Shown here: positions 36,604 to 46,421 of the stretch, one piece after another | How positions within the stretch are numbered: position 1 is the first letter of the stretch | Layout: every line of letters begins with the position of its first letter | Assembly: GCF_030407765.1 (NCBI RefSeq) | Contig: NZ_JASDCU010000002.1 | Coordinates: 62,001 to 126,000, forward strand | Reading direction: 5' to 3' | Source of the DNA: Microbacterium sp. APC 3901 | Lineage (GTDB): Bacteria > Actinomycetota > Actinomycetes > Actinomycetales > Microbacteriaceae | Length of the DNA stretch: 64,000 bases | The notes under the pieces: generated by a model | Databases searched by the model: none | What the model saw: the letters and a program-made list of their open reading frames with translations, nothing else | What the model was told of the DNA's origin: nothing | Position numbers and translations under genes: made by a program

Positions 36604-38531
36604 CGCTGCACCTCCTTCTCGGTGATGATGTCCTGGTCGGCGGCTTCCTCGCGGAGCCCGTCGCGGACGGTGTCTTCGATCTCGGCCTGCTCATCGCGGA
36701 TGATCGGGATCGCGCCCGTCCGTGCCGCTTCCTCGGCCTCGAGGCTCGAGATGACGTGGCGGTAGTGACGGCTCGTCTTCAGCAGTTCGCTGTGCGTTCC
36801 GACGGCGGTGACGCGGCCGGCTTCGAGCAGAGCCACGCGGTCGGCGAGAGCGACCGTCGAGGGCCGGTGCGCCACGATCAAGGCCGTGGTGTCGGCCAGC
36901 ACGTGTCGCAACGCCTCTTCGACGAGCGCCTCGGTGTCGACATCGAGCGCAGACAGCGGGTCGTCGAGCACGAGCACCTTCGGGGCTGCGGCGACGGCTC
37001 TGGCGAGCGCCAGACGCTGACGCTGCCCGCCGGAGAGGCTCAGCCCCTCCTCCCCGATGACGGTCTCGACGCCCTCGGGCAGCGAGTCCACGAAGGCCGC
37101 CTGGGCGACGTCGAGCGCCTCGCGCAGCACACGCTCGGCCTCCTCGCTGTGCACGTCGAGGTCGGCGCGCCCCAGCAGCACGTTCTCGCGGACGGTCGCC
37201 GAGAACAGCGTGGCGTCTTCGAAGGCCATAGCGATGTGCTGGCGCAGCTCGGCGAGCGGCAGGTCGCGCACATCGACGCCGTCGAGCGTGACCCGCCCGC
37301 CGGTGACGTCATAGAGGCGCGTGGGCAACGTGGTCAGCGTGGTCTTGCCACTGCCGGTCAGTCCGACGAGCGCCATGGTCTCGCCCGGTCGCAGCACGAG
37401 GTCGATGCCGTCGAGCAGGTCGCGCTCGTGCGCACCCGCATCCTGATATCGGAAGTGCGCTCCCTCGAACGCGAGCTCGCCTCGGGGCTCCGCGATGTGT
37501 ACGGGGTTCTCGGGGTCGGTGATCGAGTTCGTCTCCGAGTAGATGTCGAACACGCGGTCGGTGGCGGTGCGCGCGTCGAGCATGAACGAGAACAGGAAAC
37601 CGATCGATTCGATGGGCCAGCGGAGCACCACGGCCATGGCGAAGAACGCGAACAGCTGCGCCTGGTCGATCTCGCCCTGTGAGATCAGCCAGATGCCCGA
37701 CATCAGGCTGAGGCCGAAGGCGATCTGCGGCATGAGGTCGAGCCAGAACCAGATCGACGCGATCGCGCCGGCTTTGCTCATCTCGGTCTCGCGCAGCGTC
37801 TCGGCCTGACGGCTGAAGCGGCCGAGGGCGTGCTTGCCCCGACCGAAGGCCTTGAGCACGCGGATGCCGTGCACGCTCTCCTCGACGCTCGTCGCGAGGT
37901 CACCTGCCTGGTCCTGGCTGCGGCGTGTGAGCGCGCCGTAGCGCTTCTCGAAGAGGTAGCCGCGGATCCACAGGGGGATGGCGGTGACGATGAAGATGAC
38001 GCCCAGCAGCCAATGCCAGCGGAACAGCAGCACCGATCCGATCACGATCGTGAGGATGTTGACCACCAGCAGGACGAGCCCGAAGGCCAGCCACCGTCGG
38101 ATCAGGCCGATGTCCTGCATCATGCGGCTCAGCAGCTGCCCCGACTGCCAGCGGTCGTGAAACGAGACCGGAAGCGTCTGCAGGCGCGAGTAGAGCTCGG
38201 TTCGCATCGTGTACTCGACCTGTGTCGCAGGGTAGAGCACGAACTGGCGGCGCAGCCAGACCATCAACGCTTCTCCGATCGCGAGACCGAACACTGCGAG
38301 CGCACCCCAGGCGATGGCGTCGATCGCACCGGTCTGCACCGGTCCGCGGATGATCTGCTCGAGCACGATGGGGATCATCAGGGCGATGATCGCCGCGACG
38401 AGCGCGCTGGCGGCGCCTCCGGCGAGCCGCCAGATGACGGGCCTCACGAAGGGCTTCAGACGCCACAGCGCGGCCGGAGTGGAGAGGGAGGAAGAAGGGG
38501 AGGCGTTCTGCGATGAAGGCGAGGAAGACAT
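36600..38531 (-). CDS. ABC exporter half-transporter, degenerate-site subunit
   Basis: The 643-residue protein has a Ser-rich start, six membrane helices (about 30-340) and an ATPase domain. Walker A is GLTGSGKTT (about 388-396), the signature is canonical LSGGQ, but Walker B ends LVLDDP, with Asp in place of the catalytic Glu. Together with the VSAGQ subunit this yields one consensus site (partner Walker B plus this LSGGQ) and one degenerate site. It is first in the operon. Its own Shine-Dalgarno is weak (GAGAG inside a small GTCT/AGAC hairpin), which fits the control suggested by the leader ORF at 38642-38707. Confidence 0.93.
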   Translation of the reverse strand: MSSSPSSQNASPSSSLSTPAALWRLKPFVRPVIWRLAGGAASALVAAIIALMIPIVLEQIIRGPVQTGAIDAIAWGALAVFGLAIGEALMVWLRRQFVLYPATQVEYTMRTELYSRLQTLPVSFHDRWQSGQLLSRMMQDIGLIRRWLAFGLVLLVVNILTIVIGSVLLFRWHWLLGVIFIVTAIPLWIRGYLFEKRYGALTRRSQDQAGDLATSVEESVHGIRVLKAFGRGKHALGRFSRQAETLRETEMSKAGAIASIWFWLDLMPQIAFGLSLMSGIWLISQGEIDQAQLFAFFAMAVVLRWPIESIGFLFSFMLDARTATDRVFDIYSETNSITDPENPVHIAEPRGELAFEGAHFRYQDAGAHERDLLDGIDLVLRPGETMALVGLTGSGKTTLTTLPTRLYDVTGGRVTLDGVDVRDLPLAELRQHIAMAFEDATLFSATVRENVLLGRADLDVHSEEAERVLREALDVAQAAFVDSLPEGVETVIGEEGLSLSGGQRQRLALARAVAAAPKVLVLDDPLSALDVDTEALVEEALRHVLADTTALIVAHRPSTVALADRVALLEAGRVTAVGTHSELLKTSRHYRHVISSLEAEEAARTGAIPIIRDEQAEIEDTVRDGLREEAADQDIITEKEVQR

Positions 38532-38587
38532 GTCTCTCAGACGAGTTTCGTATGGAAAGCGGTTGCTGAACGGGGCGGACGCAGAAA

Positions 38588-38604
38588 CGGACTCTCAGAG
38601 TCCG
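38588..38604 (-). promoter_or_regulatory. putative attenuator hairpin between leader ORF and exporter
   Basis: CGGACTCT and AGAGTCCG form an 8-bp inverted repeat around one base (in RNA about 6 bp with a 5-base loop), followed on the minus strand by TTTCT. It lies 38 bases after the leader ORF stop. The octamer TCTGAGAG at its apex is repeated directly before the exporter start codon. Confidence 0.45.
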
Positions 38605-38641
38605 GCATCCGGTGTGGTCGTGCGTATATCGGAAAGTGGCT

Positions 38642-38707
38642 CTAGCGGAGCGGGCGCACCGGGGTCGAGCCGAGAGCGGCGATCTGCACAGCGGCGATCG
38701 ATGTCAT
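38642..38707 (-). CDS. 21-residue leader peptide upstream of the ABC exporter
   Basis: The minus strand carries AGGAGG (38718-38713), five bases, then ATG. It encodes a 21-residue peptide starting MTSIAAVQ and ending STPVRPLR before TAG. The Shine-Dalgarno is the best in this part of the window, far better than that of the exporter gene. The peptide resembles no protein and has a Pro/Arg-rich C-terminus. The arrangement (strong leader, hairpin, weakly initiated exporter) parallels the bmrB-bmrCD system, where ribosome stalling in a leader induces a multidrug exporter. That role here is inference. Confidence 0.55.
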   Translation of the reverse strand: MTSIAAVQIAALGSTPVRPLR

Positions 38708-38904
38708 GGTGTCCTCCTCAGGGGCTCGGCTTTGTCGTCCCGGTCGGTGCGACAGCCCACCAGCCTATTCCTGTGAACAAGCTGAGCGCAAGAGAGATTC
38801 CCGATTGCTCGACGTCGTCTTCCTCTGGCGACATCGCGAGTCGGGGCGCCCGCCCGCGCGACGGGCGTGAGCGCTCCTGCACCGACCGACGCCTCGGCCC
38901 CGTC

Positions 38905-39402
38905 TCACCCCCGCGCGGCTTCTCGTTCCAACAGGCTCGCCTTGACGTCGAGGCCCCACGCGAATCCACCGAGCGTGCCGTCGGAGCGCAGCACCCGATG
39001 ACACGGCACGAACAGGGCCGGAGCATTGCGGGCGCAGATCGACGCGGCGGCCCGCACCGCACGGGGGTTGCCCAGCCGCGCCGCGAACGAGGTGTAGGTC
39101 AACGGCTCCCCCGGCGCGATCTCACGCAGCGCCGACCATCCGGCGAGCTGCAGCATCGTGCCCGTCTGCTTCACCGCAACCGCGTCGATCGCCGAGAGGT
39201 CTCCGGCATAGAACGCGAGCGCCGCAGCCGCCGCATCGGTGTCGCTCTCGCGCACCTCCGTGGGTCGACTCCGGGTCGAGAGACGGGCGACGATCGTCGC
39301 CTGATCGGCCGTCCATCCTGACGAGAGGACTCGCTGCTGCTCGTCGGCGAGGATGGTGAACGGTCCGTCCGGGGTCTCGACGGTCTGGATGATGGCGTTC
39401 AT
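38905..39402 (-). CDS. ogt: methylated-DNA--protein-cysteine methyltransferase
   Basis: This suicide enzyme transfers the methyl group from O6-methylguanine to its own cysteine. The 165-residue protein has the C-terminal MGMT domain with [21 protein letters not shown] and the active site [20 protein letters not shown] (Cys134). ATG 39402 overlaps the Ada-AlkA stop by four bases and has AAGGAGA eight bases upstream. It is therefore coupled to the glycosylase, forming a two-gene alkylation-repair unit. Confidence 0.96.
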   Translation of the reverse strand: MNAIIQTVETPDGPFTILADEQQRVLSSGWTADQATIVARLSTRSRPTEVRESDTDAAAAALAFYAGDLSAIDAVAVKQTGTMLQLAGWSALREIAPGEPLTYTSFAARLGNPRAVRAAASICARNAPALFVPCHRVLRSDGTLGGFAWGLDVKASLLEREAARG

Positions 39403-40898
39403 GTGGTCTCCTTCACGAGGGCGGTGGTCTGGGAAGCGCGTGTCCGCCGCACGGGCCGCGCCGGTGCCGCGCGCCAGAGGTGAGCGCTGAGATAGCTGCG
39501 CCACGGAGCGGCGCGCTCCGCCCACGCGACGAGCGGGAGCGGATCGCCCGGGAGCCCGGCCGCGGCAGCCCCTGCGCGCAGTGCGACGTCACCGGGGAGC
39601 AGCACGTCGGGGTCACCCAGAACGCGCATCCGCACGTAGTCGGCCGTCCAAGGCCCGATGCCCGGCATCGCGAGCAGCGCCGCGCGCTGCTCGACGCCGT
39701 CGTCTCCGACCGTGAGCGGGAGCGAGCCGTCGGCGAGAGCTGCGGCAGCTCCGACGATCGCTCTGATGCGAGCCCGCGGTCCGCGCAGCACCTCAGCCCC
39801 TCGCTCGGCGATCGCCGACATCGTCGGGAACAGAAGACCGTGCTCCGTGCGCTCCCCCAGCGCATCGGTCAGAGCAGTGAGTGCGGTGCGGGCGGCGACG
39901 ACCGTGATCTGCTGACCGACCATGGCCCGGATGAGCATCTCATGCGGATCCGCCGAACCGGGCACGCGGATGCCGGGAGTGCGCTCGACGAGTGGAGCGA
40001 GCTCCGGGTTCGCGCTCAGAGCCTGATCGACGGCGAGAGGATCGGCATCGAGGTCGAAGATCCGTCGCACAGTCGAGACGAGAGGGGCGAGGTCGCCGAG
40101 CTGCGCGACGCGGGCACGCAGGCGCAGTCGCTCCGTCGCGTCCTGCCTCACCTCGAACCACGCGGGTCCGCCCGTCATGCGCAGATGACGCGAGAACGAC
40201 GCGGCCGTGGCCTCTTCGACCCCCGACACCGCACGGGCCGCCATCCACTGGAAGATGCCGGACGCATCGAGGGGTCCGCGATACGGGAGGACGAGGTCGA
40301 TCGTGCCGGGAGCAGCCGATGCCGGCATCTTCCGGCGAGCTCTGAGCTCGCCGGGCGTCAGGCTGAACACCTCGCGGATCGTGTCGTTGCACTGTCGGAT
40401 GCTCGCGAAACCCGCAGAGAACGCGACATCGGAGATGGGCATGTCCGTGCCGACGAGCAGCATCCGCGCCGTGTGAGCCCGATGTGCCCGAGCGAGGGCG
40501 AGAGGACCCGCACCGAGTTCGGTAGAGAGCAGCCGAGTGAGGTGCCGTGTCGAATAGCCGAGGCGCACCGCGAGGCCGGACACCCCCTCTCGCTCGACCA
40601 CGCCCGAGGCGATGAGACGCATCGCCCGAGCAGCGACATCGCTGCGCAGATCCCACGCGGGTGAGCCGGGGGCTGCTTCGGGGAGGCAGCGCTTGCAGGC
40701 ACGGAACCCCGCCTCGTGGGCTGCGGCGCTGGTCGGATAGAAGGTGACGTTCCGGGGCTTGGGCGTGCGAGCGGGGCAGCTCGGTCGACAGTAGATCCCG
40801 GTCGAGCGGACGGCCGTCACGAACTGACCGTCGAAGCGCGTGTCGCGCGCGCTGATCGCGCGATATCGCTCGTCGAAGTCAGTCACGGGGAAGCTCAT
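39399..40898 (-). CDS. Ada-AraC-AlkA fusion: methylphosphotriester sensor and 3-methyladenine DNA glycosylase
   Basis: The 499-residue protein joins three parts. The first is the Ada zinc domain with Cys37, Cys41, Cys68 and Cys71, in which Cys37 would accept methyl groups from phosphotriesters. The second is an AraC-type helix-turn-helix (about 90-190, [24 protein letters not shown] and [24 protein letters not shown]). The third is an AlkA glycosylase (about 200-480) with [13 protein letters not shown] and the HhH-GPD motif [16 protein letters not shown], followed by the catalytic Asp in LPGDVALR. It should sense methylation, activate its own operon and excise alkylated bases. Ogt is coupled downstream. 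Confidence 0.95.
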   Translation of the reverse strand: MSFPVTDFDERYRAISARDTRFDGQFVTAVRSTGIYCRPSCPARTPKPRNVTFYPTSAAAHEAGFRACKRCLPEAAPGSPAWDLRSDVAARAMRLIASGVVEREGVSGLAVRLGYSTRHLTRLLSTELGAGPLALARAHRAHTARMLLVGTDMPISDVAFSAGFASIRQCNDTIREVFSLTPGELRARRKMPASAAPGTIDLVLPYRGPLDASGIFQWMAARAVSGVEEATAASFSRHLRMTGGPAWFEVRQDATERLRLRARVAQLGDLAPLVSTVRRIFDLDADPLAVDQALSANPELAPLVERTPGIRVPGSADPHEMLIRAMVGQQITVVAARTALTALTDALGERTEHGLLFPTMSAIAERGAEVLRGPRARIRAIVGAAAALADGSLPLTVGDDGVEQRAALLAMPGIGPWTADYVRMRVLGDPDVLLPGDVALRAGAAAAGLPGDPLPLVAWAERAAPWRSYLSAHLWRAAPARPVRRTRASQTTALVKETT

Positions 40899-40984
40899 GG
40901 CTCCACTCTGTCATGCACCGCCGACACCGGCTGGCGGGAATCGGACATCGCTGTGGAGCCCAGATCCCGCCTCTGCAGACAGCG

Positions 40985-41022
40985 CAAGACCCCTCGCACC
41001 GGCGTCGGCGCGAGGGGTCTTG
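40985..41022 (-). terminator. terminator after purH
   Basis: CAAGACCCCTCGC and GCGAGGGGTCTTG form a perfect 13-bp stem, with a further CCG/CGG pairing inside the 12-base loop, 28 bases after the purH stop. Confidence 0.75.
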
Positions 41023-41050
41023 GAGGCGCTTCGGCGCTGAGGACGGCGTC

Positions 41051-42658
41051 TCAGTGGAAGAAGTGGCGCTCGCCGGTGAAGAACATCGTGACGCCGGCCT
41101 TGCGCGCTGCATCGACGACCTCTTCGTCACGCACCGAACCGCCGGGCTGCACGATCGCCTTCACGCCCGCGTCGATGAGCACCTGCGCACCGTCGGCGAA
41201 GGGGAAGAACGCATCGGATGCCGCGACGGAGCCGGCTGCGCGGTCACCGGCACGCTCGACGGCGAGCCGGCAGGAGTCGACGCGGTTGACCTGGCCCATG
41301 CCGACGCCGACCGTGGCGTTGTCCTTCGCGAGGACGATCGCGTTCGACTTGACGGCGCGGCACGCCTTCCACGCGAAGATCAGGTTCTCCATCTCCTCGT
41401 CGCTGGGGCGCTCGCCAGAGACGAGCTCCCAGTTCTTCGCCACCGACACGATGTCGTCGGGGAAGCGGTCTGCATCCTGCAGCAGGAGTCCTCCTGAGAC
41501 CAGACGCACGTCCATGCGCTCCTGCTGCCAGTCCTGCGGCAGCTGCAGCAGACGCAGGTTCTTCTTCGCCTTGAACACCTCGAGGGCTGCGGGCTCGAAC
41601 GACGGAGCGACGATGACCTCGGTGAAGATGTCCTTGAGGTTCTCGGCCATCTTCAGCGTGACTGTGCCGTTCGCGGCGATCACCCCGCCGTACGCCGACA
41701 CGGGGTCGCACTCGTGGGCACGGATGTGCGCACTCGCGATCGGGTCGAGGGCGTTCGGCGCGGTGGTCGCGATGCCGCACGGGTTCGCGTGCTTGATGAT
41801 CGCGACTGCCGGCTTCACCATGTCGTAGGCGGCGCGCAGTGCGGCATCCGCGTCGACGTAGTTGTTGTACGACATCTCCTTGCCCTGCAGCTGCGTCGCC
41901 TGCGCGATACCGTGACCGCCGACGCGCGTGTAGATCGCGCCGCGCTGGTGCGAGTTCTCGCCGTAGCGCAGCGTGTTGAGCAGCTCTGCCTGGATCGTGA
42001 GGTGGGTGGGCAGGTCCTCGCCCTCACCGAGCGTGCCCTCGGCGAACCAGGAGGCCACCGCCGTGTCGTACGCGGCGGTGTGAGCGAAGGCGCGGGCTGC
42101 GAGTTCGCGACGCTGCGTCAGCGTGGTGCCGCCGTTCTCGATGGCGCTGATGATGCCCTGGTACGACTGCGGGGAGACGACGATCGCGACGTTGGCGTGG
42201 TTCTTGGCCGCAGCGCGAACCATGGCCGGTCCGCCGATGTCGATCTGCTCGACGACGTCGTCGCCCTCGGCGCCCGATGCGACCGTCTCGACGAAGGGGT
42301 AGAGGTTCACGACGACGAGCTCGAACGGCGCGATGTCGAGGTCGGCGAGCTGACGCTCGTGGTCCTCGAGGCGGAGGTCCGCGAGCAGACCTCCGTGGAT
42401 CTTCGGGTGCAGGGTCTTCACGCGACCGTCGAGCATCTCGGCGACACCGGTGACGGCGGCGACGTCGGTCACCTCGAATCCGGCCTCGCGGATGGTCGAC
42501 GCGGTCGAACCGGTCGAGACGATCTGCACGCCCGCGCCGGCGAGCGCTTCGGCGAGCACGAGCAGATCGGTCTTGTCGCTCACTGAGACGAGCGCCCGAC
42601 GCACCGGGACGGTGTCGCGGTCGCGGTACAGCGAATGATCGTGGCGGGGTCCGGCCAT
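41051..42658 (-). CDS. purH: bifunctional AICAR formyltransferase / IMP cyclohydrolase
   Basis: PurH performs the last two steps of de novo IMP synthesis. The 535-residue protein has the N-terminal IMP cyclohydrolase (about 20-150, [43 protein letters not shown]). The C-terminal transformylase has [22 protein letters not shown] with the catalytic Lys-His, and ends [36 protein letters not shown] 42658 has AAGGAG upstream. It lies 53 bases after purN and shares its unit, so consecutive purine steps are co-expressed. Confidence 0.97.
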   Translation of the reverse strand: MAGPRHDHSLYRDRDTVPVRRALVSVSDKTDLLVLAEALAGAGVQIVSTGSTASTIREAGFEVTDVAAVTGVAEMLDGRVKTLHPKIHGGLLADLRLEDHERQLADLDIAPFELVVVNLYPFVETVASGAEGDDVVEQIDIGGPAMVRAAAKNHANVAIVVSPQSYQGIISAIENGGTTLTQRRELAARAFAHTAAYDTAVASWFAEGTLGEGEDLPTHLTIQAELLNTLRYGENSHQRGAIYTRVGGHGIAQATQLQGKEMSYNNYVDADAALRAAYDMVKPAVAIIKHANPCGIATTAPNALDPIASAHIRAHECDPVSAYGGVIAANGTVTLKMAENLKDIFTEVIVAPSFEPAALEVFKAKKNLRLLQLPQDWQQERMDVRLVSGGLLLQDADRFPDDIVSVAKNWELVSGERPSDEEMENLIFAWKACRAVKSNAIVLAKDNATVGVGMGQVNRVDSCRLAVERAGDRAAGSVAASDAFFPFADGAQVLIDAGVKAIVQPGGSVRDEEVVDAARKAGVTMFFTGERHFFH

Positions 42659-42711
42659 GATGGGCTCCTTCGTGCGAGGGGGGCGTGCGTGGATCGGGCA
42701 GGGTGCGGAAG

Positions 42712-43299
42712 TCAGGGTGCGGAGGTCAGCGAGAGCTCGCCGGTCGCGATGCGTCGCACCACGTCGATGAGCAGTCGGCGTTCGACGGGCTTGATGCGCT
42801 CGTGCAGGCTGTGCTCGGTGTCGCCGGCGACGACCGGCACCCTCTCCTGCGCGAGGATCGGCCCGGTGTCGACGCCGTCGTCGACGACGATCACGCTCGC
42901 GCCGGTCTGCGAGACACCCGCGGCGAGCGCGTCGCGCACTCCGTGCGCGCCGGGGAACTCCGGCAGGTAGGCGGGATGCGTGTTGATCAGCCGGGGCGCG
43001 AGGTCGGCGACGAGAGCGGCGGGAAGCAGACGCATCAGGCCGCTGAGCACGACGAGGTCGGCGTTCCAGACGGCGAGCTGGCGGCCGAGCTCTTCGCCCC
43101 ATGCTTCGCGAGACTCGTGCTCGTGCCACGGAACCGTGAAGCTCGGGATGCCGAACTCCTCGGCGTGGGCGAGGCCGTCGGCTTCGCGGTCGGCACCGAC
43201 GACCACCACCCGCGCGGGGAAATCGGGGTGGCGAGCAGCCTCGAGGAGGGCGCGAAGGTTCGAGCCGGTGCCCGAGATGAGAACGGCGACCGTGAGCAC
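42712..43299 (-). CDS. purN: phosphoribosylglycinamide formyltransferase
   Basis: PurN formylates GAR in purine synthesis using 10-formyltetrahydrofolate. The 195-residue protein has the phosphate loop [16 protein letters not shown]. The catalytic region has the Asn-His pair in [23 protein letters not shown] and the Asp in [16 protein letters not shown]. The start is GTG 43299 with TAGACT six bases upstream, so the mRNA is probably leaderless. The DUF6350 membrane gene precedes it by 43 bases, and purH follows. Confidence 0.97.
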   Translation of the reverse strand: MLTVAVLISGTGSNLRALLEAARHPDFPARVVVVGADREADGLAHAEEFGIPSFTVPWHEHESREAWGEELGRQLAVWNADLVVLSGLMRLLPAALVADLAPRLINTHPAYLPEFPGAHGVRDALAAGVSQTGASVIVVDDGVDTGPILAQERVPVVAGDTEHSLHERIKPVERRLLIDVVRRIATGELSLTSAP

Positions 43300-43305
43300 G
43301 CGCCC

Positions 43306-43311
43306 AGTCTA
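43306..43311 (-). promoter_or_regulatory. leaderless -10 box for purN
   Basis: On the minus strand TAGACT is followed by six bases and GTG 43299. This decides the GTG start, since no Shine-Dalgarno is present. Confidence 0.6.
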
Positions 43312-43342
43312 TCGGGGCCGGCGTCGGGGCCCGACCCGCATG

Positions 43343-44743
43343 TCAACCGACGGGGTCCCCCGGGTCGCGCCTCGGCAGCCGGAATCCCGCCGCGGTGTCG
43401 AGCGGCGAGGTGTCGAGCGGCGCAGTGTCGTGGGCGGACGATGCGTCGGGCCAGCCGACCGTCGCCCCATCGGGCGCGCTGGAGACGGCGTCGGAGGCCG
43501 TCATCTCGGCGACCCACCGGTCGGTGCGCTCTTCGGCGAGCTCGTCCCGGTTCCGGGGAGACAGCAGCAGGATCGCCGCGCCGAGCAGAACCTCGCCGCC
43601 CAGAGCGAGGGCGAACGGCAGCGCCGCCGGTCCCGCTTCGGCGAGCCGGCCGGGGCCCATCGATCCTCCGGCGAGCAGCGCGGCGACCGCAGCGACCGCT
43701 GCGGTCAAGGCCCCTATGCCCACAGAGATCACCGCTCGAGGAGCCATTCCGAGAGGCGTACCCTCCCAGACGAGGCGCGAGCGGACAGCCCATCCTGCGA
43801 ACGCTCCGGCTCCGATCGGGAGGATGATCACGATGAGCATCCAGATCGACGTGCCCTCGGGAAGAAGGCCGAGTACGGGAATGCCAGGGACCACTCCGAG
43901 CTGCGTGCCCGCGGGAGACACGGCAGTGCCGACGCCGACCGCGAATCCGGGGCCGGCGAGCCAGGAGGCCGCCCAGACGATGATCGTGGGCAGATAGGCG
44001 AGATGCCCGAGCGTGATCACGGCGGCGCCGAGCGCATCGACTCTGGCCGCCTGGAACAGCGCCACCATCTCTCCGCCTCGTGCCGCGACGAGCACCGCGA
44101 CGGCGACAGCCGAGACGGCTGTGACCCCCACCACGGCGAAGGCTGCTCCGCGGACCGCTGCGCTGGGCACCGGCCCCCAATCGCCCCGCGAATCGACGAC
44201 ATCGTGGATGCGGTCGAGGACGCCGCCGTCACCGTCTTCCCAGGCGACGCGGACCGCCCCGCCCACGGCACCCGCGAGATAGACGGCGGTCGGCAGCAGA
44301 GTGCCCTCCGCGACGGACGTCTCGAACGCGGCGAGGTGCGAGGTCAGCGCGACCCCGGTTGCTATGGCCGCGAACGCGAGGGACCCCGAGAGCGTGCCGA
44401 GCAGCCAGGCGCCGGCACGGGCTGCACGGGCGCCGGAGCGAGCCGCGAACAGCAGAGTGAAGATGAGGAACGCCAGCGGAGTCACCGAGAGGGTGAAGGC
44501 GGCGGCGTCAGGCGCGATGCCTGTGGTGCGAAGCACCTCGGTCGAGAGTTCGACGCTCAGCGGCACCCCGTGGCCGAACTGCCACAGTGACCCGGTGAGC
44601 GGCCAGAGGGCTCCCCAGTCGGCCGTGACTCCGAACGAGAGCGTCCAGAGCAGGGTGAGCGGCGCCAGCAGAACCACGAGACCGACCGCCGCAGCGATAG
44701 CGGCGTCGAAGGCGGCGAGGAGCGCGACGAGGAGGCGTTGCAT
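43343..44743 (-). CDS. DUF6350 / PerM-like polytopic membrane protein
   Basis: The 466-residue protein has about ten hydrophobic segments from residue 3 to about 400 and a hydrophilic Asp/Ser/Pro-rich cytoplasmic tail. It resembles the family that contains mycobacterial PerM (Rv0955), which is implicated in cell division under stress. Position supports this: PerM is followed by purN and purH and preceded by sucCD in Mycobacterium tuberculosis, the same neighbours as here. TAGTCT lies nine bases before the ATG, so the leader would be only a few bases. The molecular function is unknown. Confidence 0.85.
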   Translation of the reverse strand: MQRLLVALLAAFDAAIAAAVGLVVLLAPLTLLWTLSFGVTADWGALWPLTGSLWQFGHGVPLSVELSTEVLRTTGIAPDAAAFTLSVTPLAFLIFTLLFAARSGARAARAGAWLLGTLSGSLAFAAIATGVALTSHLAAFETSVAEGTLLPTAVYLAGAVGGAVRVAWEDGDGGVLDRIHDVVDSRGDWGPVPSAAVRGAAFAVVGVTAVSAVAVAVLVAARGGEMVALFQAARVDALGAAVITLGHLAYLPTIIVWAASWLAGPGFAVGVGTAVSPAGTQLGVVPGIPVLGLLPEGTSIWMLIVIILPIGAGAFAGWAVRSRLVWEGTPLGMAPRAVISVGIGALTAAVAAVAALLAGGSMGPGRLAEAGPAALPFALALGGEVLLGAAILLLSPRNRDELAEERTDRWVAEMTASDAVSSAPDGATVGWPDASSAHDTAPLDTSPLDTAAGFRLPRRDPGDPVG

Positions 44744-44834
44744 ATCGAATCGAGACTACGACGAGAACCCTGTCGTCGCCTGGGGGCGCGCGCGACTCGC
44801 GCGACACGATATCGTCTCCTGCGGAGGTTTCCCG

Positions 44835-46292
44835 ATGACAACTGCCCCGTCCCCCACCCGCTCTACTGCCGAACCCACCAACGCCCTGGACCGCTTCTTC
44901 GAGATCAGCAAGCGCGGATCCACGATCGGCACCGAGATCCGAGGGGGTCTGGTGACCTTCGTCACGATGGCCTACATCGTGATCCTCAACCCGATCATCC
45001 TGTCCGGCTCGACCGACGTCGCAGGCGACACCCTCGACTTCAGCGCCGTCGGCGCCGCGACCGCGCTGACCGCCGGTGTGATGACGATCCTGTTCGGTCT
45101 CATCACCCGCCTGCCCTTCGGCTTCGCTGCGGGCCTCGGCATCAACGCCTTCGTCGCGTTCTCGGTCGTCGGCCAGGTCACCTGGCCTGAGGCCATGGCG
45201 CTCGTCATGATCAACGGCCTCGTGATCGTGCTCCTCGCGGCCACCGGCCTGCGGAAGATGATCTTCGACGCCGTCCCGTTCCAGCTCAAGATCGCGATCA
45301 CTGTCGGAATCGGCCTGTTCATCGCCTTCATCGGCTTCGTGAACTCGGGCTTCGTGACCGCCACCGGGAGCGCATCCCCGCCGGTCGGTCTGGGAGTCGG
45401 CGGCTCCGTGGCGACCGTCCCGACCGTTCTCTTCATCGTCACGCTCATCGTCACCGGCATCCTGGTCGCCCGCAAGGTCAAGGGCGGGCTGCTCATCGGT
45501 CTCGTCTCGGGCACGGTGCTCGCGGTGATCGTCGAGGCGATCTGGCACCTCGGTGCCGCAGCAGACGGCAACGCCGGAGGCTGGGGGCTGACGGTCCCCA
45601 CGCTCACCGGCTCGCCGTTCGGCCTGCCCGACCTGAGCCTGGTCGGCGCGGTCGACTTCAGCTTCGACTTCAGCAAGGTCAGCCTCGTCGCGATCGTGAT
45701 GATCGTCTTCACGCTGGTCTTCTCGAACTTCTTCGACGCCATGGGCACCATGACCGGTCTCGCGAAGGAAGCCGGTCTCGCGAACGAGAACGGCGACTTC
45801 CCGCGCATCAAGTCGGCGCTGGTCGTCGAAGGTGTCGGCGCGATCGTCGGTGGTGGCACCTCGTCGTCGTCGAGCACCGTGTTCATCGAGTCCGGAGCGG
45901 GTATCGGAGAGGGTGCGCGCACCGGCTTCGCGAACCTGATCACCGGTGGCATGTTCCTGCTCGCGATGTTCCTCACACCGCTCACGTCGATCGTGCCGAC
46001 CGAGATCGCCGCCGCGGCGCTGGTGATCGTCGGAGCCATGATGATGGCCCAGATCAAGTACATCGACCTCACCGAGTTCAGCGTGCTGCTGCCGGTGTTC
46101 CTGACGGTCACCGTGATGCCGCTGACCTACTCGATCGCCAACGGAATCGGCGCCGGCTTCGTCAGCTGGGTGCTCGTGCAGGCGTTCTCCGGCAAAGCCA
46201 GGAAGATCAGCCCGCTGCTGTGGGTGGTCGCCGCCGGTTTCGTGGTGTTCTTCGCGCGCGGCCCCATCGAGGCGTTCTTCGGCGTCGCCTGA
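44835..46292 (+). CDS. NCS2 purine permease (AzgA-like, guanine/hypoxanthine)
   Basis: The 485-residue membrane protein has about 12-14 helices. It carries the AzgA-subfamily features TEIRGGLVTFVTMAYIVILNP near the start, GFAAGLGINAFVAF, and NFFDAMGTMTGLAKEAGL. GTSSSSSTVFIESGAGIGEGARTGFANLI is where substrate-binding residues lie in the family. ATG 44835 has GGAGG seven bases upstream. It should import adenine, guanine or hypoxanthine with protons. It is divergent from the PerM-like/purN/purH unit by 91 bases, so salvage uptake and de novo synthesis share a control region. Confidence 0.92.
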   Translation: MTTAPSPTRSTAEPTNALDRFFEISKRGSTIGTEIRGGLVTFVTMAYIVILNPIILSGSTDVAGDTLDFSAVGAATALTAGVMTILFGLITRLPFGFAAGLGINAFVAFSVVGQVTWPEAMALVMINGLVIVLLAATGLRKMIFDAVPFQLKIAITVGIGLFIAFIGFVNSGFVTATGSASPPVGLGVGGSVATVPTVLFIVTLIVTGILVARKVKGGLLIGLVSGTVLAVIVEAIWHLGAAADGNAGGWGLTVPTLTGSPFGLPDLSLVGAVDFSFDFSKVSLVAIVMIVFTLVFSNFFDAMGTMTGLAKEAGLANENGDFPRIKSALVVEGVGAIVGGGTSSSSSTVFIESGAGIGEGARTGFANLITGGMFLLAMFLTPLTSIVPTEIAAAALVIVGAMMMAQIKYIDLTEFSVLLPVFLTVTVMPLTYSIANGIGAGFVSWVLVQAFSGKARKISPLLWVVAAGFVVFFARGPIEAFFGVA

Positions 46293-46305
46293 GCGGCGCG
46301 AGACG

Positions 46306-46342
46306 AGAGAGGGGCGGATGCGAGCTGCATCCGCCCCTCTCT
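46306..46342. terminator. terminator after the purine permease gene
   Basis: GAGAGGGGCGGATGC and GCATCCGCCCCTCTC pair over 15 bp around GAGCT, extended by one A-T pair, then CTTCGTGT. It begins 14 bases after the stop. Confidence 0.8.
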
Positions 46343-46374
46343 TCGTGTCGGGGCGCATCTCGCCCGGGCATGAA

Positions 46375-46406
46375 AGAAGGCCCCGGAGTGGAGTCCAGGG
46401 CCTTCT
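46375..46406 (-). terminator. terminator after sucD
   Basis: On the minus strand AGAAGGCCC and GGGCCTTCT form a 9-bp stem with a partly paired loop, followed by TTCA. It lies 15 bases after the sucD stop. Confidence 0.65.
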
Positions 46407-46421
46407 CCTCGATTATAGCGC

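Larger units (their letters stand above)
38532..38904 (-). other. 373-bp leader/promoter region of the ABC exporter
   Basis: No large gene lies here. On the minus strand it contains a possible -10 TAGGCT (38767-38762), a 21-codon leader ORF (38642-38707), a hairpin followed by TTTCT (38588-38604), and a small hairpin (GTCT-GAG-AGAC) just before the exporter ATG. The segment 38790-38904 shows nothing I can support beyond the 3' flank of ogt. Confidence 0.5.

Noticed and set aside
42659-43129. N-terminal extension of purH over purN
   Set aside because: The extension is Arg-rich out-of-frame purN sequence; ATG 42658 has AAGGAG and matches the PurH start.
44806-44815. ACGATATCGT palindrome in the purine permease promoter as an operator
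   Set aside because: Ten bases is too short to separate from chance, and it overlaps a possible -10 TATCGT; kept only as a weak note.
44301-44834. Upstream extension of the purine permease frame over the DUF6350 gene
   Set aside because: The permease has GGAGG seven bases before ATG 44835, and the extension is antisense to a clear membrane protein.
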